Assembly: GCA_003116975.1 (NCBI GenBank)
Contig: BGKB01000005.1
Span: 129,880 to 193,879, forward strand
From: Aurantiochytrium sp. KH105
Lineage: Eukaryota; Sar; Bigyra; Thraustochytrida; Thraustochytriidae
Reading direction: 5' to 3'
Length of the DNA: 64,000 nt
In this document: positions 46,381-55,163 of the stretch, piece after piece
Layout of the letters: each line of letters opens with the position of its first letter
How positions within the stretch are numbered: position 1 is the stretch's first letter
Program-made: the position numbers and the translations under genes
The notes under the pieces: model-generated
Databases searched by the model: none
What the model was told of the DNA's origin: nothing
Seen by the model: the letters and a program-made list of their open reading frames with translations, nothing else

Positions 46381-49300
46381 TTAGCCGAGTGCAATCTCCC
46401 GGCCACGATTTTCTGGAATGACATCTTCATAGGTGTCTTCGACAACATCATTGTCATCCTCGCAGAGCTGTGGTCCCTCCTCATCCGCAAGATTGATCGT
46501 AGACGTTTCATCCTCCTGCGCAGATGGAGCGGCGCCCGTCTCCACATCAGGCAGCGGAGTTTCCGTCCGAGTAATGTGAATGGTCGCAGCGACGCGCGCC
46601 CTTACCTCAACATGTGCCGCATGTGCGACAAAAAGCAAAGCAAGATCGACAAAGAAGAGGCCCAAGGTTGCGCTCGAGGGTACATGAACGTAGATCTCGA
46701 GCCAAAAGCCGCCAATGGCAATCAATTTTGCCAGATACACGAGAGAGAGCGCGCCTGGAGCGCACTTCATGTAAACCAATTCTTGCGGGCCTTCGTGCAT
46801 AAAGTCAAAGAAGCAGAGCAGGCCTGCAACTACAGACAATGGGAGGGCGCGAAAGATGTACTCATCGGCAACGGGGGCGCCAAAGTCAGAGTCCTCGACG
46901 TAGGTCCAAACGGCAATGCCACCGACGGCACTGAGGGCAACCATGAAGATGGGCAGAAACCAGGCCACAGCGACGCCGCGCAAACGTGACTTTCGACTTG
47001 CCAATTCAGGCGGGTTGAAACGCTGGATAAAAAAGTAGTTGACCTTGGTCGCGGCAATAACGGCGTAGCCAAGAACGAAGTTGACGTAGTGCTCGACCGC
47101 TTGCGTCACGTCGGCATTAATGATGCTGAGAAGGCCCTCTCCAATCATGATGAGGCCCAGCTCGCTTTCGCGGTGGGACAAAAAGCCCACGTCAACGGGG
47201 AGCGAGTTTCTCTTTGTGACGCAGCCCGTGGACGACTCCACAAAGACGAGAAGAAGAGTGATGTAGTGGCCGGCGCCCCACAAGAAGACGGTCAGTAGAA
47301 CGTTGGCTTCGAAGGCAATGCAGAAGAAACTGCAAACCAAGAGCGCCACATTGATACTGTAATGGTAAATGTAGCGGCGGGCAGAACCTTCAGCGGGGGC
47401 ATTCCGATTGCGAAAGGTAAAATAGAGCTCAAAAGCTTGCATGACCGTCGTCAGCTCATAGAGGAGCTTGGCCGTCGCAAATGAGTAAAGGTAGTCGGTA
47501 AATCGTTCCGGGTCTGCGCGAACCTGACTGCTGACGATGACCTCGCTCGAGAGAAAGGCTACAAGACCGAATTGGAAGAGACCCACAGCGCGGTGAAAGA
47601 CATCCTCGGAAAGAAAGCGCGATTGCAGAATGTTGCGCTGATTCCAGCAATCCAAAACGGCAGAGGCCTCGAACACGTAGAGCACGAGCGTGGAGAACTG
47701 AAAGTTTTCCAGGTCGCTGAACTCGACTTGGTTCAAGCGATACGCCAGCGCGACAACGACGAGGTCATAAAAGAGGTTTTGCCACTCCATTTCATGCGAA
47801 GAGTGCAAGTGCTGCCAATCGACGCGCGGAACGTACGGGCGGTAAAAAGCGGTTTCGCGCATGGTTGCCCTGAGTTGCCGCATGATAGCCTTGCGGGTCG
47901 ACAAGGCTGGAATGCGAACATAATTTTTGGCGCGATGGTTTCGATGCGAGGACATTTGATGCGCCAATCGAACGGGTCCGCTTGCAGCGCTAGCCGTTTT
48001 AAGGACGCCGTCCACAAAGCTCTGTCGCCGCGAACGCGATCCCGTAGACGACTCGCTATTACTTCTACCCCGACCATTTCGTTGGCCTGTATTGGCTTTC
48101 TTATCCCCATGGCCGTGGAGCTGGACTTCTTCCTCGGCGAAGAGTTCGAGATGATTCGCGGAGCAGTCTTCTTCCGGGCTTCCCGTGCCCTTTTCACCGT
48201 CTTGTTCATTGGCTAACAGGCGAGCGCGCTCCATGCACTCTTGCTGCAAACGTTCGCGTTGCTCGCGTCGCAGACGCACAAATCTTTTGAGCTTGGCGAT
48301 CGCAATGATTGCAGCCACGGTGCGATTGAGTTTTCGCTTGCGCTTGAATTTGCCGCGGAAAATGTCAAAGCTGAGGAGCGCCAGGAGCAGCACGTCTGCA
48401 ATAAGTATCACGTACACGGGGTCAAAATCCGCAGCACCGAGAGGGAAGAACGTGCACGGGACCAGGACAAGACGTGCAAACCAAACTCTTTTGCGCTCAT
48501 GACCTTGCGCAAAGTACATGCGGTTCCGACGACTTCCCCGGCGCCGTTGGCTCGGCGGTGGTGGCGAAGAGCGCAAGGAGGCCTTTTTCCTGCCTTCTTC
48601 AGCTTGGTCGTCGTCACTACTCTTGTCAGGCAGTGATGAATTGGCCTTGGAATTCACATCTTCATCTTGCGAGGAAAAGCGAATGCCGAGCTCCTCCCAA
48701 ATGTCGACCTGAAGGAGCTGCTGGACTGCCAAAAGGAAGGTCGCGCACGCCAGCGCAGCGGCGAGGAAAAAATAGTACTTGTCCCGTTTGGCCGAATACT
48801 TTTTTGCCTCGTACTTGGCCTCTTCATAGTCCTCGTCCTCGTATGAAACGTCAGGATAGAGCTTGTTGTGCAAGTAAAGCATCTTTTTCAGCGCCACGCC
48901 GCAAGCAACGAGCGCGCAAGAGTAGAGCGCAAAAAGCTCAATCCACATGGATGCCACAGAGACGGGGCCGCGGAGAAGAATGTGGTCATTCTCGTTGAAA
49001 GGCAAGGTTGTGAAATGCAAGAGCTGCAAAATACCCATGAGCGCGTAGCAGAGGAAAAAGAGGGCGATCCAGTCGGCCGTGAGCACGGGAATGTCCGCGC
49101 CATGGTCGTTGCCAGAGAAGATGATGATTTGCAGGACACCTTCGCCCAGCATAAGCATGGTAAACTGCCCGAAGCGAAGAATGCAAAAGCCCACGTCCCA
49201 CGGGATGCTATTGGCCTTGGACAAGCTCCCGGACACCACAAAGCCTGTCCAGGCCAGACGCGAGACGATATAGGTAAGAAGCCATACGGTGGCGACGGCG

Positions 49301-50124
49301 AGCAGCGACTGCTCGGTGAGAATCATGGCGAGTGAGATGACAATGACACAGACAGGGACACATTCCATGATGGCTGCAATACGCCCGTAAGCCTTTGCAT
49401 TTGGCTGATCGTCGGCGGTTATCCAAAGTTCGAGCCAGATGCCAAGTTGAAGGAGATGGCTTGCGAGCATGCAAATCGTAAACCCGAGGGCCTGGCCATT
49501 GCTGTAGTCCTCTAATTCGCTCACTTCGGTGAGCTGATGCGCAGCGAGTCCGAGCAAGAGCGCCTGGGTTACAAAGAGAAAGCGATGGCAATTGTCATCA
49601 AATTGCAGCATTGCATCAAAGGTGAGGCGGGAGAACCAGGCACCGTACATGAGTAAGATGGTAGCGAGAAAGATGAGGACATTCTTCCAGGTCAAGTCCT
49701 CGCCAAGGAGGGAGCCGCTGCGAAAACTGACGCCTACGTAGAGCAAGTCAAAAAAGAGTTGGGACGAGCCAACGTGTCGATTGGGGCGCGGTACACCCCA
49801 CTGGTATCGAGCGTAAGGTGCTTTGTAGAATGGCATCTTGTGTCGCGGTACCTCGTGGTGGTGATGGTGGTCGTCATGATCGTGATCGCCATGATCTCCG
49901 CCCTCGTCGCCTCCATGTCCGCCAGCTTCCCCCCCTTGGTGGTGTTCCGAAGATGCGTCCCTTTTGGCGCTCGCATCATCGCTGTGATCCTCGTTGGGTA
50001 GGTCGGCGAGGCCGACGGTGGAGTCTTGCCGCCAGCGCTGGCTCACGAGTTTGCAGAGCTCGGGGCCGCGAGGACCGAGGTCAGAGTCTGCTCTGTTCAC
50101 GATAACGCAGAGTTTGGGGTCCAT
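46381..50124 (-). CDS. Membrane protein with two LtrA domains
   Basis: This is a 1247-residue protein. Residues 1-85 are cytosolic-type and end in a His/Asp/Gly run (about 65-90: GGHGGDEGGDHGDHDHDD then five His). Residues about 115-490 form a first low-temperature-requirement A (LtrA) domain: SSQLFFDLLYVG, then about eight hydrophobic helices. A linker (about 495-770) contains one or two helices, a basic amphipathic segment (KFKRKRKLNR...RLRREQRERL) and Ser/Arg-rich text. Residues about 778-1190 form the second LtrA domain, beginning EMEWQNLFYDLVVVALAYR. The acidic tail is free. LtrA proteins were named from Listeria; their transported substrate is not known. About 16-18 helices are expected. 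The His-rich stretch may bind divalent metal; this is inference. Confidence 0.88.
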   Translation of the reverse strand: MDPKLCVIVNRADSDLGPRGPELCKLVSQRWRQDSTVGLADLPNEDHSDDASAKRDASSEHHQGGEAGGHGGDEGGDHGDHDHDDHHHHHEVPRHKMPFYKAPYARYQWGVPRPNRHVGSSQLFFDLLYVGVSFRSGSLLGEDLTWKNVLIFLATILLMYGAWFSRLTFDAMLQFDDNCHRFLFVTQALLLGLAAHQLTEVSELEDYSNGQALGFTICMLASHLLQLGIWLELWITADDQPNAKAYGRIAAIMECVPVCVIVISLAMILTEQSLLAVATVWLLTYIVSRLAWTGFVVSGSLSKANSIPWDVGFCILRFGQFTMLMLGEGVLQIIIFSGNDHGADIPVLTADWIALFFLCYALMGILQLLHFTTLPFNENDHILLRGPVSVASMWIELFALYSCALVACGVALKKMLYLHNKLYPDVSYEDEDYEEAKYEAKKYSAKRDKYYFFLAAALACATFLLAVQQLLQVDIWEELGIRFSSQDEDVNSKANSSLPDKSSDDDQAEEGRKKASLRSSPPPPSQRRRGSRRNRMYFAQGHERKRVWFARLVLVPCTFFPLGAADFDPVYVILIADVLLLALLSFDIFRGKFKRKRKLNRTVAAIIAIAKLKRFVRLRREQRERLQQECMERARLLANEQDGEKGTGSPEEDCSANHLELFAEEEVQLHGHGDKKANTGQRNGRGRSNSESSTGSRSRRQSFVDGVLKTASAASGPVRLAHQMSSHRNHRAKNYVRIPALSTRKAIMRQLRATMRETAFYRPYVPRVDWQHLHSSHEMEWQNLFYDLVVVALAYRLNQVEFSDLENFQFSTLVLYVFEASAVLDCWNQRNILQSRFLSEDVFHRAVGLFQFGLVAFLSSEVIVSSQVRADPERFTDYLYSFATAKLLYELTTVMQAFELYFTFRNRNAPAEGSARRYIYHYSINVALLVCSFFCIAFEANVLLTVFLWGAGHYITLLLVFVESSTGCVTKRNSLPVDVGFLSHRESELGLIMIGEGLLSIINADVTQAVEHYVNFVLGYAVIAATKVNYFFIQRFNPPELASRKSRLRGVAVAWFLPIFMVALSAVGGIAVWTYVEDSDFGAPVADEYIFRALPLSVVAGLLCFFDFMHEGPQELVYMKCAPGALSLVYLAKLIAIGGFWLEIYVHVPSSATLGLFFVDLALLFVAHAAHVEVRARVAATIHITRTETPLPDVETGAAPSAQEDETSTINLADEEGPQLCEDDNDVVEDTYEDVIPENRGREIALG

Positions 50125-51853
50125 TGCGAAACTTCGTGCTGCGAGCTTAGCCAGCTAGCTCGCAAGCTGGCGCTCCGGGCCGTCCTCTTGCTTCAGAGCT
50201 CTGCCTGCCTGCCTGCCTCGGCTGCTGCTGCAGCAGCAGCAACAACTGCAGCAACCGAGTGCTGTCAGCTGCAGAGGTTTTGATTTGGCGCAGCTCGGTC
50301 TCCAGCCAGTAGAAGAGAGACAGTCTCTCGGGCAGGGCGGAGTCGTCAGTCAGTACGTGCGTTTGCGTCTTCCGTCACCGCGCACAGGCTTCCTGGCCGA
50401 CGAACGAACAGCCAGCAGCCCCGAGGAGGCCGCGAAGGCGTTCTCGCCTCTCCGCTCCGCCGAGACAGCCTCGCCGAGCCGCCAGGCCGAGGCCCTCGAG
50501 CGGGTCGCCGAGCCGAGCCAAGCGGGGCCAGTCTCCGGCGGTATTTGCCGTAACAGGAGTAGTAGAGACACGCATCTCCAGGCCTCGACCTCCCTCCCGT
50601 TCAGGCACACACCGAGTCCTCGAGTACATGGGTGTGCGCCGAAATGCGCGGACCCCCCCTTTTGTCGGCGTGCAGCGCATCGACAGCAGGCAGCGGCAGC
50701 AGCTAGAATATGGCAGCGGCAGCGACTTGATCGTAGCGTCTCGAAAAAAGCAGATTATCGCCAGCAGTTGTCACCATGAATGGAGTGTGCCCCGTGCTCG
50801 ATGATTCGACAACGCCGCGCGACAGCCAAAAGGCAGCAGCCCGCGTCTTCGTCTTAGATGTCGACGCGACCGTGTGCTCGGCGTGTTCGTCGAATGCTCG
50901 CTTGCGTCCGCAGTGCAGCCAGCACAGCTGGCACCATCGCATGTCGTACAGAACTGGACGGACCCGACGATTTGTCTGAGGTTGGTCTCATTTCCGATCA
51001 ATAACGGCCAACCAACAACTTGCACTCGCCTGATCGATCGTCGTGCCAAGAGCCAACCAAGCCTTTCGACATATCTCTTGTGCTGAGCCGCGGGACGGAG
51101 CGCTCGTCTTCGTTTCGGGGACGGAGACCGGGTCGCGCTCCCGTCCGCGCACCTTCTTCGCCCCCACCACATGCATGCTTACATGCACGCGCGCACTGCG
51201 TGGTGGTCCTCAGGATGCACCTCTAAAAAGAAGGTTTCCGCAATGGACTCGCTCGCCATGGACGTATACAAAATGAACGTATACCAGAACCTGGCCTCCT
51301 CCCCCTCATCTGCGATCATCGCGCCACGCTCTCCACAAAGCCGGCGCCCTCGTTCCGCATCGGCTCAGCTGCACTGCAGCTACGCTCGCAGCGTCGTCGC
51401 GTCAGCCCCGAGACTTTCTTCTTGTGCTGCTCGCCGTCTTCTTGGAGGAGGACATGGTCGCGTTCCCGGCACACTGCGCTGCCTCCTCCCTCCCTCCCTC
51501 CTTGCTCCCTTCCTTCCCTGTCCCCGTCTCTGCAATGCTGCTCCATATTTGCGGCGAGAGAGGCCTTCTTCCCATGCGCCTGAGATTGGACTGCGCCCTG
51601 CGAGACGTGCGCGTATACTGGCTGTGCGCGGCGGAATAGCGCACTTGCGGCGCGGCTTTGCCGACTTGCGGCCGGGGAGCGCCGCACTTGCGAGCAGCCA
51701 GGCGAGGGGCGAAAAGAGAAGGTCCGCGGCCACGCAGCGGCAGCACAGGCAGCGGCAGCGCGCGCGCGATTCGGAGCGAGGCAGACCTCGAACGGAGACG
51801 CAGGCACGCTCGCACCGCCTCCGCGCGCTCGCTCGCAGGCAGACAGGGAAGCA

Positions 51854-51891
<38 letters not shown>

Positions 51892-51921
51892 CAAGCGCGG
51901 AGGCAGCGGATACAAAGAAGG
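50125..51921. other. Divergent spacer between LtrA and BCAT genes
   Basis: These 1.8 kb contain CTGC repeats at 50201-50218, GCAGCAGC runs, an AT-neutral middle, and a long GC-rich leader ending in a GGCA tract at 51856-51894. A short open frame at 50776-50979 starts with ATG but has no recognisable content. I call no gene. Confidence 0.6.
51856..51894 (+). repeat. (GGCA)n tract in the BCAT 5' leader
   Basis: Nine tandem GGCA units ending 28 nt before the ATG at 51922. Confidence 0.9.
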
Positions 51922-53040
51922 ATGATGCTGGCATCTGCTGGTCAGCGCGCCGTCGCGACGGGCAGCGCGCTCGGGCGAAGGCTCAAGAGCACGGCCGCCG
52001 CCGCGAGCGCGGGCGCCGTGGACCCGGCCTCGCTGGACTGGGACGAGCTTGGGTTCTCGCTCGTGCCCACCAAGTCTGTCACGCTCTTCAAGTACAAGGA
52101 TGGCAAGTGGTCCTCGCCGGAGCAGTGCCCGCCCACCCTCGAGGTGAGCTACTGGGCCAACATGATGCACTACGGCCAGTCTCTCTTTGAGGGCCTCAAG
52201 GCCTTCCGCCTCCAGAACGGCGACATTAGCATCTTCAACCCCCAGGCCAACTGCGCGCGCATGAACGTCGGCGCGCGCCGCCTCATGATGCCCGAGATCC
52301 CGGAGGAAATCTTCCTCGAGGGCGTCAAGCAGTGCGTCATCGAAAACCAAGACTACGTCCCGCCTGCCTCAGCAAAGGGCGCCGCGCTGTACCTGCGACC
52401 TCTGTACTTTGGCGCTGGCGCGCAGGTTGGCCTTGGCCCCGCCAACGAGTACATCTTTGGCGTTGGCTGCACCCCCGTTGGCGCTTACTACAAGGGCGGT
52501 GCCCTGAAGCCGATTGATGCCGTGGTCCCGGAGCAGTTCGACCGCGCTGCCCCTCTTGGTGTCGGCAACTGCAAGGCCGCTGGTAACTACGCCGCGGACG
52601 TCCTCCCTTCGTCCAAGGCCCGCGACGAGGGCTACCAGGTGGCCCTTTACGCCGATGCGGCCACGCACAGCTACGTCGAGGAGTTCTCCACCTCCAACTT
52701 TGTTGCCATTTCGGGAGACAAGTCCACCTACATTACTCCTGACTCGCCGTCCATCCTCGAGAGCATCACCAACAAGATGCTCAGCAAGCTGGCCGAGGAC
52801 CGTGGCCTCAAGGTTGAGCGCCGCCCCGTCAAGTTCGACGAGCTCGACTCCTTTTCCGAGGTCTTTGCCGTCGGTACCGCTGTCGTCACCTCTCCGATCT
52901 CGAGCATCACCTACAAGGGCAAGGTCTTCAAGTACGATTCTTGCGAGGTGGCAAAAATGCTCTTTGACGATCTCACTGATGTCCAGCGTGGCAGCAAGGA
53001 GGACAAGCATGGCTGGCACTACACCGCCGTCAAGGCTTAA
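51922..53040 (+). CDS. Branched-chain amino acid aminotransferase, probably mitochondrial
   Basis: This fold-type IV PLP enzyme interconverts Leu, Ile and Val with their keto acids. The frame is open upstream, but that part translates the GGCA repeat (QAGRQAGR); the start MMLASAGQRAVATGSALGRR at 51922 gives 372 residues with an Arg/Ala-rich leader and an RRLKST-like processing region, typical of mitochondrial import. Signatures: WDELGFSLVPT, YGQSLFEGLKAFR, ARMNVGARRLMMP, LYLRPLYFG, and the PLP Schiff-base Lys in GVGNCKAAGNYAAD (about residue 218), then EEFSTSNFVAI and GTAVVTSPI. The family length of about 360-400 fits. It is highly coding-biased (C-rich third positions), suggesting strong expression. 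Confidence 0.96.
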   Translation: MMLASAGQRAVATGSALGRRLKSTAAAASAGAVDPASLDWDELGFSLVPTKSVTLFKYKDGKWSSPEQCPPTLEVSYWANMMHYGQSLFEGLKAFRLQNGDISIFNPQANCARMNVGARRLMMPEIPEEIFLEGVKQCVIENQDYVPPASAKGAALYLRPLYFGAGAQVGLGPANEYIFGVGCTPVGAYYKGGALKPIDAVVPEQFDRAAPLGVGNCKAAGNYAADVLPSSKARDEGYQVALYADAATHSYVEEFSTSNFVAISGDKSTYITPDSPSILESITNKMLSKLAEDRGLKVERRPVKFDELDSFSEVFAVGTAVVTSPISSITYKGKVFKYDSCEVAKMLFDDLTDVQRGSKEDKHGWHYTAVKA

Positions 53041-53410
53041 AATTTTAAAACTTCTAACAAAAAACAAAAACCATGTAGCAGACCTCCCCCTCCCCCCCTC
53101 TCTCCCCTTTGTTGAGCCTGTTCGCCCGATTGTCTCAATGCGAATGTGAGAACATGAGTATGTCCCGTCTACCAGTCGTCAAGGAGATTTTTTGGAGATG
53201 CAAAGCAAAAGCCGAACTGGCTCACTCAACATCAATCATCAAAAATTTCTCTTCTTCTCTTTTATTATTACCTGTTTGTGCGAAAGAATCTGAGCCTACC
53301 ACTAAAAAGTGAACGAGCGATCGAATAAGCAAACGAACGAGGCCACACAAAAAACTTTGAGGCAAAGGATAACCAAACCCTCCACGATGTTACAACCGAT
53401 TTCCGACCTA
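53041..53410. other. Convergent spacer
   Basis: These 370 bp lie between the BCAT and carrier stops. They are AT-richer, with a T/C-rich segment. No gene is seen. Confidence 0.65.
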
Positions 53411-54907
53411 TTAACGGTCTTTCTTTTCCGAACGAGAAGGACTCGCTTCCATGATGCTATCCCAGCACAACGGCAGCACGAAAGCAGCATTGAGCACATG
53501 GATTATTGCACAGAGCCAAAAAGGAACCGTACCTTTGAGCCAAGGGGTCGACCACTTGCTCGAATGTGAAAAGAGTTTCGAAAAGAAGATTGGCAGCGTG
53601 AGTCCGAGTGGAAAGCGCAGGTTCATCATGGCGCTCGAAAGCTCGCCCTGACCCGCGTCGACATTATCACCGGCGCGGGCGACAATCGTTTCAAAGGCAC
53701 CCTCGTCAAAGAGAGACGATAGAAATGGATTGATAGCAAGCATGCGACCGTCACGGGCAAGCGCCGTGTTGAGATTCGTGAGCACGAACATCCACTGACG
53801 CATCACCGTCGTCCGCTTGCGACCGAGGGCCTTCATAATATGCATCGAATAAAACGGCGAGACAATCTCAACAACGTTCATGATCTGGTGCATTTGTGCA
53901 TTCTCCTTCATTTTCCAGTTGAAGCGCTGCGAGCGAAAGTTCTCCGTCGTCCCGTTGTACAGAGGAATACTAGTGAGCAGCGTGACGCATGCCAACGTGC
54001 GCAAAGCCTTGGAGCGGTTGAAAAAGGCTACAAAGGAGAACGGGTTGGCGGCGCGGCGCGCGTTGAAGGGCCTTCTATCTTTGGGGCGCAAGGTCTCGTG
54101 CACAAAGAGAAAGAAAAATATGGCTGCGCCAGCATTCGCCAGAGCAGCAAGGATAAAGCTTCTGCGAATGCTCACACGATAGGTGCGCGACAAATTGAGA
54201 ACCGCCATGCGCACTGTTGCCAAAAACATCCACGTGTACCGGTTCACCTCGGCATAGTCATCGGATCCGCGGCCGCCGAGACGGTCTGCGAGGCTCGCCG
54301 TAAAGGCCTGCATCAATGGCATGAGCGAGAACATATTGATGACGCGGTACAGGATATACGCTCCATTGGATGGGTACACGGCCACGAGGAGACGAGCCGC
54401 CGCTGAAAGAGCGGGGCCAATGATGAGCGCTGGCAGGCGTCCATACGAGTCAATAAAGTTACCGATGAGCGACCGGCTCAGCAAACCAGTGACTGTATTG
54501 ATTGTCTCAATGAGGGCACGCACGTTCTCTGCGGCAGCATGGTCGCCCTGGTTGATTTCGAGCAGCAGCTGCGGCGAGGCAACGAGTACAAGGGAAAAGC
54601 CTGCGCTAACAAAGCCGCGTCCCACAACGAGCGCAGCCAACTCCATGGCATCGTCGCGCGCTACGAGTTTGGCGAGCCAGCCTGGCAAAGGTAACTTGCT
54701 CTTTGCGTTTCCTTGTTTGTGTGCTTTGCTCTGCGCGTCGCTCTCGGCGTCATCCTCGAGGAGGCCTTCTCGCTCGGGTTCGTCCGGTTCTTTGGCATCG
54801 GACAGGTGCGCTTCACTACCGTGACCGGGTTGCGACGCGTCCAAGGGCGTTCCATTGCGCTGTGCGGCCTGCGGCCCGCGACGGCGCGCCGACCCTTGCC
54901 GCTGCAT
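53411..54907 (-). CDS. Major-facilitator-like membrane carrier
   Basis: The frame is open upstream to about 55003, but the first ATG is at 54907 (MQRQGSARR), giving 498 residues. Residues 1-80 are hydrophilic and acidic (EREGLLEDDAESDAQ). From about 85 there are roughly ten to twelve hydrophobic helices in two halves around a basic central loop (RPKDRRPFNARRA, about 285-297). The MFS motif A loop is visible after the second helix as GNFIDSYGRLPALIIG. The C-terminus is Ser/Lys-rich (EASPSRSEKKDR). Sugar, drug and peptide MFS members share this layout; the substrate is not evident. It lies head-to-tail behind the dynamin gene, 256 bp downstream. Confidence 0.75.
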   Translation of the reverse strand: MQRQGSARRRGPQAAQRNGTPLDASQPGHGSEAHLSDAKEPDEPEREGLLEDDAESDAQSKAHKQGNAKSKLPLPGWLAKLVARDDAMELAALVVGRGFVSAGFSLVLVASPQLLLEINQGDHAAAENVRALIETINTVTGLLSRSLIGNFIDSYGRLPALIIGPALSAAARLLVAVYPSNGAYILYRVINMFSLMPLMQAFTASLADRLGGRGSDDYAEVNRYTWMFLATVRMAVLNLSRTYRVSIRRSFILAALANAGAAIFFFLFVHETLRPKDRRPFNARRAANPFSFVAFFNRSKALRTLACVTLLTSIPLYNGTTENFRSQRFNWKMKENAQMHQIMNVVEIVSPFYSMHIMKALGRKRTTVMRQWMFVLTNLNTALARDGRMLAINPFLSSLFDEGAFETIVARAGDNVDAGQGELSSAMMNLRFPLGLTLPIFFSKLFSHSSKWSTPWLKGTVPFWLCAIIHVLNAAFVLPLCWDSIMEASPSRSEKKDR

Positions 54908-55163
54908 GCCGCAGTCCGCCCGTCTCGTGCCGTCTGGCCACTTGAATAGGGTTCTGCGATATATCTGGGTGTGGGTGAAAAATAGGAGGCGGGCAACGAG
55001 CAAGCGAGCATAACTTTCTTTTCATTCGATCAAGAACAATCAGCAAGAAAGCACAGTCAGAAGCTCGGAGGCAAAAGAAGGTTGTGTACTTGTGGTAAAA
55101 GCAAAAGAAGAAAGACGACGACGAAGAAGAAGAAGAAGTAGAAGAAGCAAAAAAATATCAAAT

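Noticed and set aside
50776-50979. Small open frame starting MNGVCPVLDD
   Set aside because: 67 codons, no motif, within a promoter-sized spacer; I cannot support it.
51658-51921. Upstream extension of BCAT
   Set aside because: It is the GGCA tract read as QAGRQAGR; the ATG at 51922 begins a typical mitochondrial leader.
54908-55003. Extended carrier N-terminus
   Set aside because: It begins from TTG; the first ATG is at 54907.
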